The notes: a model not told the origin generated them from the letters alone. A DNA stretch of 64,000 nucleotides from Streptomyces cellulosae (GCA_014655195.1 BNBH01000016.1:62001-126000); one strand, 5' to 3'. Positions 1 through 7,953 are shown, counted from the first letter of the stretch. Numbers and translations: made by a program.

Positions 1-50
1 CGGCGGGTGATCCACCGTTTTCGCCGGTCGCCGCGGGGGACCCGGACACC

Positions 51-1022
51 ATGGTGCGAATCGGGTACACGATGATGACCGAGCAGGCCGGGCCGCGTGA
101 GCTGGTGGAGCACGTGGTGCGCGCCGAGGAGGCGGGTTTCGACTTCTCGGTGACCTCGGACCACTACTTCCCGTGGCTGGAGGAGCAGGGCCACTCGCCG
201 TACGCGTGGAGCGTGCTGGGCGCGGCCGCGCAGGCCACCTCGCGGATCCCGCTGATGACGTACGTGACGTGTCCGACGATGCGCTACCACCCGGCGGTGG
301 TGGCGCAGAAGGCGGCGACGATGCAGTTGCTGTCGGGGGGCCGGTTCCGGCTGGGGCTGGGGTCGGGCGAGAATCTCAACGAGCACGTGGTGGGCGGCGG
401 CTGGCCGCCGGTGGACGTGCGCCATCAGATGCTCGAGGAGGCGGTGGAGATCATCCGCGCCCTGTTCGGGGGCGGGCACGTCAACCACCGGGGCGAGCAC
501 TTCGACGTGGAGTCGGCCCGGCTGTGGGACCTGCCGGACCAGCCGCCGCCGATCGGCGTCGCGGTGTCCGGGAAGCGGTCGTGCGCGCTGGCGGGGCACC
601 TGGCGGACCTGGTGATCGCCACCGAGCCGAAGCCGGAGCTGCTGGAGATGTTCGACCGGCACGGCGGCCAGGGGAAGCCGCGGGTGGGCCAGCTGCCGGT
701 GTGCTACGACCCGGACCGTGACGCGGCGGTGGAGCGGGCGCACGCCCAGTTCCGCTGGTTCGGCAACGGCTGGAAGGTGAACGCCGAACTGCCCCACCCG
801 GACTCCTTCGCGTCGGCGACCCAGTTCGTACGGCCCGACGACGTGGCCGCGTCCATCCCCTGCGGCAGCGACCCGGACGACTTCGTCGAGGCGATCCGCC
901 CGTACGCGGAGGCCGGGTTCACGGAGATCGCCCTGGTGCAGATCGGCGGGGAGTCGCAGCCGGCGTACCTGGACTGGTCGGAGAGGACGCTGCTGCCGGC
1001 GCTGCGGAAGGCCTTCGGCTGA
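51..1022 (+). CDS. LLM-class F420-dependent oxidoreductase (TIGR03557-like)
   Basis: Predicted 323-residue soluble enzyme of the luciferase-like monooxygenase superfamily, in the subgroup that uses coenzyme F420 in place of flavin. Seen: N-terminal beta strand MVRIGYTMM, SDHYFPW near residue 43 where F420-type members have SDHF, and the cofactor-loop sequence LGLGSGENLNEH near residues 101-112, typical of the F420-dependent glucose-6-phosphate dehydrogenase-like branch. Length is normal for a TIM-barrel of this class. The substrate cannot be told from sequence. It stands alone, with the next gene more than 100 bp downstream on the same strand. ATG start chosen because the conserved N-terminal strand begins there. 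Family assignment is firm, function only general. Confidence 0.9.
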   Translation: MVRIGYTMMTEQAGPRELVEHVVRAEEAGFDFSVTSDHYFPWLEEQGHSPYAWSVLGAAAQATSRIPLMTYVTCPTMRYHPAVVAQKAATMQLLSGGRFRLGLGSGENLNEHVVGGGWPPVDVRHQMLEEAVEIIRALFGGGHVNHRGEHFDVESARLWDLPDQPPPIGVAVSGKRSCALAGHLADLVIATEPKPELLEMFDRHGGQGKPRVGQLPVCYDPDRDAAVERAHAQFRWFGNGWKVNAELPHPDSFASATQFVRPDDVAASIPCGSDPDDFVEAIRPYAEAGFTEIALVQIGGESQPAYLDWSERTLLPALRKAFG

Positions 1023-1125
1023 CCCTCCGTGCGTGAGGTGTGACGGATTCACCCGGGAGGCTGAGCATCTTGCCGGGATCCGGGGTACTAGAGGGCTCTA
1101 CGTCGGTACGTCCCGGAGGCCCCTC

Positions 1126-1551
1126 GTGAACTCGTTCGTGCACAAGACCCTGGTGGTGGAGCTCCAGGCGGGCGACACGGAGCGTTTTCCCGTGCTCGCC
1201 CACCTGAGCTACGACCCGTCGGACCCGTTCGCCGTCACGGTCGTCTTCACCCTCGACGGCCGGGTGCTGGCGCGCTGGCAGCTGGACCGGGAGATGGTCA
1301 CCGAGGGGCTGAGCCGCCCGGTCGGCATCGGGGACGTACGGCTGAGCCCGCAGGCCCGCGGGGTGGGACGGGAGCTGCGGATGGAGTTCCTGGGCGAGGC
1401 GCGCGCCGACGGCGGCCGGCATCACGCGGTGGTGTTCGTCTGGGCGGAGGCCGTCGGGGAGTTCCTCACCGAGACGCACCGGATGGTGCCGCCGGGGTGC
1501 GAGGAGGTCCGGGTGGACGACTTCCTCGCGGACGTCCTCGCCAACAGCTAG
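1126..1551 (+). CDS. ssgC: SsgA-like sporulation/cell-division protein (probably SsgC)
   Basis: SsgA-like proteins (SALPs) occur only in morphologically complex actinomycetes and control septum placement and spore wall processes. This 141-residue protein has the family layout: a short conserved strand region, DPFAVTVVF near residue 31, the RELLxxG-like region and a C-terminal FLxxT segment. The GTG at 1126 is chosen because GGAGG lies at 1115-1119 with 6 bp spacing and it gives the family N-terminus; an in-frame start at 1033 would add an unlikely tail. The ssgC name rests on remembered gene order in S. coelicolor (ssgC close to clpP3/clpP4), not on a computed alignment. It converges on the next gene with only 13 bp between stops. 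Confidence 0.85.
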   Translation: MNSFVHKTLVVELQAGDTERFPVLAHLSYDPSDPFAVTVVFTLDGRVLARWQLDREMVTEGLSRPVGIGDVRLSPQARGVGRELRMEFLGEARADGGRHHAVVFVWAEAVGEFLTETHRMVPPGCEEVRVDDFLADVLANS

Positions 1552-1564
1552 CCCTGCGCGCGCG

Positions 1565-2062
1565 TCAGCGCGTGGTGTGGCGGTAGCGGGCCCAGACCGG
1601 CAGCCCGAACCAGCACAGCAGGTACCAGAACACCACCCCGGCCACCAGGTACGGCACGTAGTCGTCGTGGGTGGCCACGCGCAGGATGAGCAGCAGCGAC
1701 GAGCTGGTGGTGACCAGCAGCAGCGCGAGGCCCAGCAGGGTGAGCCGGGAAGCCCACTGCACCGCCTGCGGTTTGATGCGCCGTCCGCTGACGAGCCGGT
1801 GCAGCGACACCGGGCCGATCAGCGCCCCGGTCGCGCAGGCGCCCAGCACCACTGTGACGATGTAGATGGTCTTGTCGGTGCCGGACAGGTCCTCGTAGGT
1901 CGGGGTGAACACGACCGTCAGCAGGAAACCGAACAGGATCTGCACGCCCATCTGCGCCACGCGGACCTCCTGGATGAGCTCGGTCCACATCCGGTCCGCC
2001 CGCTCCTCCTCGGACTCGTTCCGCCCCCGGCGCCTGCTCCCGCCCTGCTCCGTGTCCGGCAC
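1565..2062 (-). CDS. DUF6328 family membrane protein
   Basis: 165-residue predicted integral membrane protein. A charged N-terminal region rich in Arg and Glu (about residues 1-30) precedes four hydrophobic segments: near QILFGFLLTVVF, IYIVTVVLGACATGALIG, LTLLGLALLLVTTSSSLLLI and VPYLVAGVVFWYLLCW. This matches the actinobacterial DUF6328 family of unknown function. The GTG start at 2062 has AAGGAGG ending 4 bp before it; the longer open frame upstream is not needed. It is convergent with the SsgA-like gene and divergent from the small gene at 2202. No function can be inferred. Confidence 0.8.
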   Translation of the reverse strand: MPDTEQGGSRRRGRNESEEERADRMWTELIQEVRVAQMGVQILFGFLLTVVFTPTYEDLSGTDKTIYIVTVVLGACATGALIGPVSLHRLVSGRRIKPQAVQWASRLTLLGLALLLVTTSSSLLLILRVATHDDYVPYLVAGVVFWYLLCWFGLPVWARYRHTTR

Positions 2063-2201
2063 GGTGCCTCCTTCGATCGGGTCTCCCCCCTCGGTTTCCC
2101 CGCTTCCCCGGAAAAGACAGCCTCCTCGCGCCGCCTGTTTGGCGGGCCGGGGCACGGTTACACGGTCGGCGACACGACCAGGCCGGACGAAAGTGGGACA
2201 T

Positions 2202-2543
2202 ATGTCGGACACCCAGCTCACCGTGACACTCAGCGGCGGGAACGCCGACGACGCCCGGACGGTCGTCGGGGCGCTGGAAGGCACGTTCGGGCCGCCCGAC
2301 GAGCGGCCCTCGGACACGGACGCGACCGTCCGCATGGCGACGTTCGGCGGCGAGGGTGAGGGCACGGGTGCGGGGCAGGACGGCGTCCGGCCCCTGTCGG
2401 AGCCGGTGACCGTCACCGTGCAGGGCACCCCGGAGGCGGTGCGCCGGGCGAGCGACGCGCTGTCGCGGGCGTTCACAACCCGCGACGAGGGCGCCGCCGC
2501 CGGCGACCAGGAGCAGGATCGTCAGCTCGTCCTGGAGTCCTGA
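2202..2543 (+). CDS. Small hypothetical protein
   Basis: 113-residue acidic protein without signal peptide or membrane segment. It begins MSDTQLTVTLSGG and contains a stretch with valine/threonine-rich strands (EPVTVTVQG) followed by a helix with ARRASDAL-like character, suggesting a small alpha/beta fold. I recognise no family. It is divergent from the DUF6328 membrane gene, with starts about 140 bp apart, so the two could share a promoter region. The ATG at 2202 gives a compact protein; the open frame upstream of it overlaps the divergent gene and is not believed. Only weak purine-rich sequence precedes the start, so the gene is probable rather than certain. Confidence 0.6.
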   Translation: MSDTQLTVTLSGGNADDARTVVGALEGTFGPPDERPSDTDATVRMATFGGEGEGTGAGQDGVRPLSEPVTVTVQGTPEAVRRASDALSRAFTTRDEGAAAGDQEQDRQLVLES

Positions 2544-2553
2544 CGCACCTCGA

Positions 2554-3537
2554 CTACCAGCGGCTCTCCACCTGCTCGCGGATCCGCCGGTCGTACAGGT
2601 CGGCGATCGCGGTGAGGGTGGCGTCGGACAGCTCCGGCAGCCGGGCGGCGGCCGCGTTGGCGCGGGCCTGCTCGGGCGAGCGGGCGCCGGGGATGACGGT
2701 GGTGACGCCGGGCTGCTGGACGATCCAGCGCAGCGCCAGCTGGGCGGGGGTGTGCCCCTCGGGGGCCAGCGCGGAGAACTCGGCGGCGGCCTCGACGCCG
2801 GTCGCCCAGTCCACACCGGAGAAGGTCTCGCCCTGGTCGAACGCCTCGCCGTGCCGGTTGAAGGTGCGGTGGTCGTTCTCCGGGAAGACGGTGTCCTTGG
2901 TGTACTTGCCGGACAGCAGGCCGGAGGCGAGCGGGACGCGGGCGATGACGCCGACGCCGGCCTCGCGCGCTGCGGGGAGCACCTCGCGCAGCGGCTTCAT
3001 GCGGAACGGGTTGAGGATGATCTGCACACTGGCCACGCCCGGCCGGGCGATCGCGGTGAGCGCCTCGGCGCAGGTCTCCACGCTCACGCCGTAGGCGGCG
3101 ATCCGCTCCTCCTCGACGAGGGTGTCGAGGGCGTCGAAGACCTCGTCGGTGGAGTAGACGGGGGTGGGCGGGCAGTGCAGCTGCACCAGGTCGACGCGGT
3201 CGACGCCCAGGTTGCGCCGGGAGCGGTCGTTCCAGGCGCGGAAGTTGTCGAGGACGTAGTTCTCGGGGATCTGGTCGACGCGGCGGCCCATCTTGGTGGC
3301 GACCAGCACATGCAGGTCGGGCCATCCGCTCAGGAACGAGGCGATGGTCTGCTCGCTGCGTCCGTCGCCGTAGACGTCGGCGGTGTCGAAGAAGGTGACG
3401 CCGGACTCGGCGGCGGCCTCCAGCACCGTGAGGGCTTCCTTGTCGTCGACGTCGCCCCAGTCGGCGCCGAGCTGCCAGGTGCCGAGGCCGATCACGGAGG
3501 CGTGCTGTCCCGACCTGTCGAAAGTGCGCTCTTCCAT
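2554..3537 (-). CDS. Aldo/keto reductase
   Basis: 327-residue NADPH-dependent TIM-barrel oxidoreductase. Seen: N-terminal strand SVIGLGTWQLGADWG, FFDTADVYGDGRSE (residues about 47-60) containing the catalytic Asp and Tyr, catalytic Lys in VATKMGRR, HCPP in place of the usual substrate-side H motif, and C-terminal cofactor-binding VIPGARSPEQARANAAAA. The start at 3537 matches the family N-terminus MEERTF. It is a single gene, converging on the small gene ending at 2543 and lying 62 bp from the RNase H stop. Physiological substrate unknown; such enzymes reduce sugars, aldehydes or ketones. Confidence 0.93.
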   Translation of the reverse strand: MEERTFDRSGQHASVIGLGTWQLGADWGDVDDKEALTVLEAAAESGVTFFDTADVYGDGRSEQTIASFLSGWPDLHVLVATKMGRRVDQIPENYVLDNFRAWNDRSRRNLGVDRVDLVQLHCPPTPVYSTDEVFDALDTLVEEERIAAYGVSVETCAEALTAIARPGVASVQIILNPFRMKPLREVLPAAREAGVGVIARVPLASGLLSGKYTKDTVFPENDHRTFNRHGEAFDQGETFSGVDWATGVEAAAEFSALAPEGHTPAQLALRWIVQQPGVTTVIPGARSPEQARANAAAARLPELSDATLTAIADLYDRRIREQVESRW

Positions 3538-3599
3538 GCCGGTCAGTCTGTCACCCGTCCCGGCCGGGCGTCCGGTGGCTCCCCGCGGGGCCGGCCGGC

Positions 3600-4295
3600 T
3601 CAGGCGCCGACGGCGGTCCTGCACTCGGGGTGGCCCCAGCCCTTGTCGTTCTTGGCGATGGGCTCGCCGGCCGCGTACGACCGCCCGCAGGGGCAGCGGC
3701 CGGGGAACTTCGCCTTGATGGTGCGGGAGGAACTCCCTGACTTCCGGACGGAGTTGGCGCCGCCGGAGGCGCGGCGGGAGGAACCGCCGGAGGACGGGCG
3801 CGGGACGGACGGCGGCGGCTCGGGCGAGCCCTGCGCGCTGCCCGCGTCCTGCTGGGCGGAGGCCGCCTGGCTGGCGGCGCGGTCGGCGAAGTCGTTGAGC
3901 CGGTCGCCGTCGACCTGGTGGGCGGGCACGTAGCGGAACTCGACGGAGCGGTCCTGGAGCAGGCCGTCGATGCGGACGACGAGCTCCTGGTTGGCGACGG
4001 GTTTCCCGGCGGCGGTGCGCCAGCCGTTGCGCTTCCAGCCGGGCAGCCAGGTGGTGACGGCCTTCATGGCGTACTGCGAGTCCATCCGCACCTCGAGCGG
4101 CACGCCGGGGTCGGTGGCCGCGAGGAGCCGCTCCAGGGCGGTGAGTTCGGCGACGTTGTTGGTGGCGGTGCCGAGGGCGCCGGCCTCCCAGCGCTCCGGG
4201 GTCCCGGAGCCGTCCGCGATCACCCAGGCCCAGCCGGCGGGTCCGGGGTTTCCCTTCGAGGCCCCGTCGCAGGCGGCCACCACACGTTCACGCAT
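3600..4295 (-). CDS. Ribonuclease HI with C-terminal zinc-ribbon-like tail
   Basis: 231-residue type 1 RNase H, which cuts the RNA strand of RNA:DNA hybrids with two metal ions. The four acidic ligands are visible: Asp in CDGASKGNPGPAGW, Glu in NNVAELTAL, Asp in RMDSQYA, and Asp in the C-terminal NDFADRAA. After a Ser/Pro-rich linker the protein ends with a segment holding the two Cys of CPCG and a HPEC, which looks like a small zinc-binding knuckle; this tail is shared with actinobacterial RNase H relatives rather than with E. coli RnhA. Start taken at 4295 (MRERVVAACDG); an ATG at 4307 is equally possible, and neither has a clear ribosome-binding site. Confidence 0.9.
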   Translation of the reverse strand: MRERVVAACDGASKGNPGPAGWAWVIADGSGTPERWEAGALGTATNNVAELTALERLLAATDPGVPLEVRMDSQYAMKAVTTWLPGWKRNGWRTAAGKPVANQELVVRIDGLLQDRSVEFRYVPAHQVDGDRLNDFADRAASQAASAQQDAGSAQGSPEPPPSVPRPSSGGSSRRASGGANSVRKSGSSSRTIKAKFPGRCPCGRSYAAGEPIAKNDKGWGHPECRTAVGA

Positions 4296-4337
4296 GCGAC
4301 CGATCATGCCATGGCCGGGCGGGTGTCCCCGTTCCGC

Positions 4338-5132
4338 TCAGCCCACGGGGGCGGTGCCCGGCATCTCGCCCTCGGTGGTGGTGAGGTCGATGACCGAGAA
4401 GTTGGCGCCCTGCGGGTCGCCGACCGCCGCGAACCGGCCGAACGGCGAGTCCGTCGGCCCGAACCGCAGCACCCCGCCGCGTTCGGTCGCCCGGGCCACG
4501 GCCGCGTCGCAGTCGTCGACGGCGAAGTAGACGTTGATGTACGGCGGCACCTCGGGCGGGAAGTCGTCGGTCATCCGCATCCGGCCGAGGACGGGGCGCT
4601 CCCCCAGCTTGTGGACGCGGAAGTCCATTTCGCCCTCGAGCTGCTCGGAGCGGTAGCCGAAGACGGCGGGGAAGAACGCGTCGGACTTCTCCGGCTCGCG
4701 CGTGTACACCTCCGCCCAGCAGTACGCGCCCGGCGTCTCCGTCGTCTGGAAGCCCTCGTGGGTGCCGGCCTGCCACACCCCGAAGACGGCCCCTCCGGGG
4801 TCGCGGGCGAGACACATCGTGCCGAAGTCGGCGACCTGCATCGGCTCCATGAGCAGTTCGCCGCCGTTCTCGCGGATGCGGGCCGCGGTGGCCGAGGCGT
4901 CCTGGGCGGCGAGGTAGAGGCACCACTGGGAGGTGCCCGACTGGCCCGGCATGGGCGGCACGACGGCGGCCACCGCCTTGCCGTCGACGTATGCCTGCGT
5001 GTAGCCGCCGAACTCCGGCGCCGTCTCGCCGAACGTCCAGCCGAGGACGTGACCGTAGAAGTCCTTGGCCGCGTCGAGGTCGTCGAACACGGCGTCGGCC
5101 CAGCAGGGCGTTCCTTCGGATGGTGCGGCCAT
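4338..5132 (-). CDS. VOC family protein, two glyoxalase-fold domains
   Basis: 264-residue protein with two tandem vicinal-oxygen-chelate domains, residues about 8-125 and 135-260. Repeat signals are WADAVFDDLDAAKDFYGHVLGW in the first half (quoted to its core FDDLDAAKDFYGHVLGW) and WAEVYTREPEKSDAFF in the second; each half ends with a strand like DPGGAVFGVWQ or DPQGANFSVID. Such duplicated proteins are common in Streptomyces and include glyoxalase/bleomycin-resistance-like members, but no specific substrate can be named. The start at 5132 gives MAAPSEGTPCWAD, the usual N-terminus of this subfamily; an ATG 7 codons upstream is less likely. Confidence 0.88.
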   Translation of the reverse strand: MAAPSEGTPCWADAVFDDLDAAKDFYGHVLGWTFGETAPEFGGYTQAYVDGKAVAAVVPPMPGQSGTSQWCLYLAAQDASATAARIRENGGELLMEPMQVADFGTMCLARDPGGAVFGVWQAGTHEGFQTTETPGAYCWAEVYTREPEKSDAFFPAVFGYRSEQLEGEMDFRVHKLGERPVLGRMRMTDDFPPEVPPYINVYFAVDDCDAAVARATERGGVLRFGPTDSPFGRFAAVGDPQGANFSVIDLTTTEGEMPGTAPVG

Positions 5133-5289
5133 GGCTGCGGCCCTCCGCGTCACGGGTCGTCGGTCGTCCCCTCACGCTAGCCACGGCCGGGCGGCTCCGC
5201 GCGCCGGACGGGCCCCGGGGCTTGCCCGGCGTGGCCAGGAGGCGCAGCCGGCCGGCGGACCCGGTGTTCTCCTCCGCGCCGCTGATGAC

Positions 5290-5440
5290 GGCCGAGGGAC
5301 GCCAGGAACCGAGCCGGACACCTGGTGGCTCTCCCCCCGCTCCAGGCGGGTGTCGTAGGTGACGCCGATGCCCACGAGGCCGGCCAGTTCTTCCCCCGGA
5401 GGCCGGGGGCCCTGCGCTGCGCTGCACCTGGCGTCCCGTC
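5290..5440 (-). pseudogene. Remnant of an XRE/MmyB-type helix-turn-helix regulator
   Basis: On the minus strand, about 5396 down to 5310 reads EELAGLVGIGVTYDTRLERG, which closely resembles the DNA-recognition region of MmyB-like XRE regulators (typical EELAxLAGVSVTYYTRLEQG). Just upstream, the expected preceding segment RAPGLR is present but in another frame, as if one base were lost in the run of G at about 5393-5397. Downstream of SHQVSGSV the similarity stops. No intact reading frame or ligand-sensing domain remains. This is a decayed fragment within the 380-bp gap 5133-5512, which otherwise shows nothing I can support. Confidence 0.55.
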
Positions 5441-5512
5441 CGCTTCAGGCCCGGCGACGTGCCCGGCCGAGGGCGTGGAGGCGGGAGTCCGCGGTCACGC
5501 CCCTCGCCGGCC

Positions 5513-5998
5513 TCACGCCTCGCCCGCGTACGCCCTCTCCAGCTCCGCGAGGTCCAGCTTGCCCATCGTCATCATGGACTTCAGCGCGCGGTCGGCCTTC
5601 TCGCGGTCCGGGTCGCTGATCATCTGCGTGAGCCGCTTGGCGTTGACCTGCCAGGAGACGCCGAAGCGGTCCTTGAGCCAGCCGCAGGGGCCGTGCTCGC
5701 CGCCGCCCTCGACCAGCTTCTCCCAGTAGTGGTCGATCTCCGCCTGGTCGTCGCAGTCGAGCTGGAAGGAGATCGCCTCGTTGAAGGTGAACTCCGGTCC
5801 GCCGTTCAGGGCGACGAACTTCTGGCCGTTGGCCGTGAACTCCACGGTGAGGACGGAGCCCTCCTCGCCGGGGGTCGCGCCGGTGTTGCGGACCACCTCG
5901 CCGAGCTTGGAGTTGTCGAAGACGGAGACGTAGAACTGCGCCGCCTCCTCGGCCTGGCCGTCGAACCAGAGGCAGGTGGTGAATGCGTCGGTGTCCAT
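5513..5998 (-). CDS. PhnB-like VOC protein (3-demethylubiquinone-9 3-methyltransferase fold)
   Basis: 161-residue protein of the PhnB/YjdN type of the glyoxalase superfamily (Pfam 3-dmu-9_3-mt). Seen: TTCLWFDGQAEEAAQFYVSV near the N-terminus, FVALNGGPEFTFNEAISF in the middle, and CGWLKDRFGVSWQV followed by the family C-terminal pattern KADRALKSMMTMGKLDLAEL. Despite the domain name, such proteins are not methyltransferases; their role is unknown. ATG at 5998 with GGGAGG 6 bp upstream, a good site. Divergent from clpP3, so its promoter region is shared with the PopR-controlled promoter. Confidence 0.9.
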   Translation of the reverse strand: MDTDAFTTCLWFDGQAEEAAQFYVSVFDNSKLGEVVRNTGATPGEEGSVLTVEFTANGQKFVALNGGPEFTFNEAISFQLDCDDQAEIDHYWEKLVEGGGEHGPCGWLKDRFGVSWQVNAKRLTQMISDPDREKADRALKSMMTMGKLDLAELERAYAGEA

Positions 5999-6092
5999 GC
6001 GTACCTCCCGAGTGGGGCGTCCCTTGTGGGAACGCGGTCACCGGTGCAGACCGTCCGCGGCGGCGGAACTCATCGGTGGTCCCCTGCACCGC

Positions 6093-6122
6093 TCTGCCGT
6101 GGGCGAATCTGCCGCGGGCAGA
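6093..6122. promoter_or_regulatory. PopR operator upstream of clpP3-clpP4
   Basis: A perfect palindrome TCTGCC-GCG-GGCAGA lies at 6108-6122, directly preceded by a degenerate copy TCTGCC-GTG-GGCGAA at 6093-6107. TCTGCC-N3-GGCAGA is the PopR-binding sequence described for the clpP3 clpP4 operon of Streptomyces lividans. The sites sit about 90-120 bp before the clpP3 start, a fit position for activation. The popR gene itself lies just beyond the operon. Confidence 0.85.
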
Positions 6123-6210
6123 GATTCCCCCGGCGGCGGGTCCGGCGCGCCGACAGTGGACGCACACGGCCGTCCGGCCGTGCTCCGACCAGTGACCCAC
6201 GGGAGCGTCC

Positions 6211-6864
6211 ATGTCACCACTCACCGCCGGCCCCGGACCGGCCCAGCCGCGGGCGGAGGACGGCGACACCCCGCCCACCCGCTTCGACGACCACCTCGCC
6301 GCCCAGCTGCTCGCGCAGCGGATCGTGGTGCTCGGCACCCAGGTCGACGAGGTGTCGGCGAACCGGGTGTGCGCGCAGCTGCTGCTCCTGTCCGCGGAGG
6401 ACCCCCGCACCGACATCAGCCTGTACATCAACAGCCCCGGCGGCTCGGTGCACGCCGGGCTCGCCATCTACGACACGATGCGGCTGATCCCCAACGACGT
6501 CGCCACCCTGGCCATGGGCTTCGCGGCCAGCATGGGGCAGTTCCTGCTCTGCGTCGGCACGCCCGGCAAGCGCTACGCCCTGCCGAACGCGCGGATCATG
6601 ATGCACCAGCCGTCGGGCGGCATCGGCGGGACCGCCGCCGACATCGAGATCCAGGCGGAGAACCTGGAGTTCACCAAGCGGACCATCGAGCGGATCACCG
6701 CCGAGCACACCGGCCAGACCCCGGAGACCGTCTCGCGGGACGGCGACCGGGACCGCTGGTTCACGGCCGAGCAGGCCCTCGCGTACGGAATGGTCGACCG
6801 GGTGCTGGATTCGCTGGACGATGTCCGTCCGGCGGCCACGAAACCGAGGATGGGGCTGCGCTGA
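6211..6864 (+). CDS. clpP3: ATP-dependent Clp protease proteolytic subunit ClpP3
   Basis: 217-residue Clp protease subunit. The serine-protease triad is intact: Ser107 in GFAASMGQ, His132 in MMHQPSGG and Asp181 in DGDRDRW, with the same spacings as E. coli ClpP. SLYINSPGGSVHAGLAIYDT is the family hallmark. A variable N-terminal stretch of about 25 residues precedes the first conserved strand. ClpP subunits form barrel-shaped tetradecamers fed by Clp ATPases. The stop overlaps the clpP4 start (TGATG), so the two are translationally coupled. Expression of this second clpP operon in Streptomyces is normally silent and switched on by PopR when ClpP1/ClpP2 fail; the operator upstream supports that here. 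Confidence 0.93.
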   Translation: MSPLTAGPGPAQPRAEDGDTPPTRFDDHLAAQLLAQRIVVLGTQVDEVSANRVCAQLLLLSAEDPRTDISLYINSPGGSVHAGLAIYDTMRLIPNDVATLAMGFAASMGQFLLCVGTPGKRYALPNARIMMHQPSGGIGGTAADIEIQAENLEFTKRTIERITAEHTGQTPETVSRDGDRDRWFTAEQALAYGMVDRVLDSLDDVRPAATKPRMGLR

Positions 6865-7466
6865 TGGGGACGTACACGATTCCGAACGTCGTCGAGCGCA
6901 CCGCGCGCGGCGAGCGGTCCTACGACGTGTTCAGCCGGCTGCTGGCCGAGCGGATCGTCTTCCTGGGCACGGAGATCGACGACGGCGTGGCCAACGTGGT
7001 CGTCGCGCAGCTGCTGCACCTGGAGTCGGAGGCGCCGGAGAGCGAGATCGCGGTGTACCTCAACTCCCCCGGCGGCTCGTACACCTCGCTCATGGCGATC
7101 TACGACACCATGACGTTCGTACGGGCCCCGATCTCCACGTTCTGCGTGGGGCAGGCGGCGTCGACGGCGGCGGTGCTGCTGGCCGGCGGGGATCCGGGGC
7201 GGCGGTTCGTGCTGGAGCACGCGCGGGTGCTGCTCGGCCAGCCGGCCTCCGGCGGGATGCAGGGCACGGCATCCGACCTGTCGCTGCGCGCGAAGGAGAT
7301 GACGCGGATCCGGGCGCAGGTCGAGGAGGTGCTGGCCCGGCACACGCACCACGACGTGGCGACCCTGCGGGCGGACATGGACCGCGACAAGGTGTTCACC
7401 GCGCAGGAGGCCGTGGCGTACGGCCTGGCCGACGAGGTGCTGACCCGGCGGCCCGCCATGGTCTGA
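6864..7466 (+). CDS. clpP4: ATP-dependent Clp protease subunit ClpP4, catalytic His missing
   Basis: 200-residue ClpP paralogue, coupled to clpP3 by a 1-base stop/start overlap. Ser100 is present in GQAASTAA and Asp175 in DMDRDK, but the segment that should read MHQP reads LGQP, placing Gly125 where the catalytic His belongs. The sequence around it (ARVLLGQPASGGMQG) is otherwise well conserved, so this looks like a real substitution and not a frame problem. The expected consequence is a subunit that cannot cleave alone and would act in a mixed barrel with ClpP3. Mixed active/inactive ClpP barrels are known in other bacteria. I cannot tell whether the substitution is universal in ClpP4. Confidence 0.92.
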   Translation: MGTYTIPNVVERTARGERSYDVFSRLLAERIVFLGTEIDDGVANVVVAQLLHLESEAPESEIAVYLNSPGGSYTSLMAIYDTMTFVRAPISTFCVGQAASTAAVLLAGGDPGRRFVLEHARVLLGQPASGGMQGTASDLSLRAKEMTRIRAQVEEVLARHTHHDVATLRADMDRDKVFTAQEAVAYGLADEVLTRRPAMV

Positions 7467-7500
7467 GCGGCCGCCGGGCACGTGGGACGCGTGCCGCTCA
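7464..7500. terminator. Hairpin between convergent clpP4 and popR
   Basis: Outer arms TGAGCGGC (7464-7471) and GCCGCTCA (7493-7500) include both stop codons; an alternative inner hairpin is GGCACG-N7-CGTGCC at 7477-7495. No T-run. Likely a shared terminator. Confidence 0.55.
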
Positions 7501-7941
7501 GGCGGCCAGGCAGAGCCCGCCGTTCCGTACGGAGCTGCTCCGCAGGGAGCCGGTGGGGGCGGCGGGCCGGCGCGAGGTGACCCGGACCAGCTCGGCGTGC
7601 GTGCGGGCGAGCAGGTCGGCGAGGCCCAGGCCGAGCGCCCCGGCGGCGGCCGCGAGGACCTCCGAGGAGGCCTCCTTGCGGCCGCGCTCCACCTCCGACA
7701 GATAGGGCATGGAGATCCGCGCCGCGTCGGCGACGTCCTTCAGGGTCCGCTCCTGGGCCTGCCGCTCCTTGCGCAGCACGTCGCCGACGAGGTGCCGCCA
7801 CAACGGCTCTCTGGGCGCGGCGGCGGGCGGGGCCGGCGGGCCCGAGGAGGCCGGGCCGGGCCGCAGGGGAATGACGCGGGCTTGGTTCGGGGCGTGCTTC
7901 GGGGCTTCGTCCGGAGCTTTGCGCGGCGCGAGATCGGTCAC
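7498..7941 (-). CDS. popR: PopR, helix-turn-helix activator of clpP3-clpP4
   Basis: 147-residue regulator with an XRE-type helix-turn-helix at about residues 55-115 (TLKDVADAARISMPYLSEVERG is the core; the recognition part is ISMPYLSEVERGRKEAS). The N-terminal 45 residues are Pro/Ala-rich and probably flexible. The protein ends LCLAA: in S. lividans the two C-terminal alanines of PopR are the signal for degradation by ClpP1/ClpP2, so PopR accumulates only when that protease is absent. Convergent with clpP4, facing sigL divergently. GTG start with GGGGA 3-4 bp upstream. A ClgR-like regulator was considered, but the neighbouring operator fits PopR exactly. Confidence 0.92.
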   Translation of the reverse strand: MTDLAPRKAPDEAPKHAPNQARVIPLRPGPASSGPPAPPAAAPREPLWRHLVGDVLRKERQAQERTLKDVADAARISMPYLSEVERGRKEASSEVLAAAAGALGLGLADLLARTHAELVRVTSRRPAAPTGSLRSSSVRNGGLCLAA

Positions 7942-7953
7942 GTCCCCAGCCTA

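Noticed and set aside
1..50. End of an upstream gene
   Set aside because: Too short to judge; no clear coding sense on either strand.
2752..3933. 393-residue plus-strand open frame opposite the aldo/keto reductase and RNase H genes
   Set aside because: It is antisense to two clear enzymes, has Gly/Val/Arg/Asp-biased composition typical of shadow frames, and no domain.
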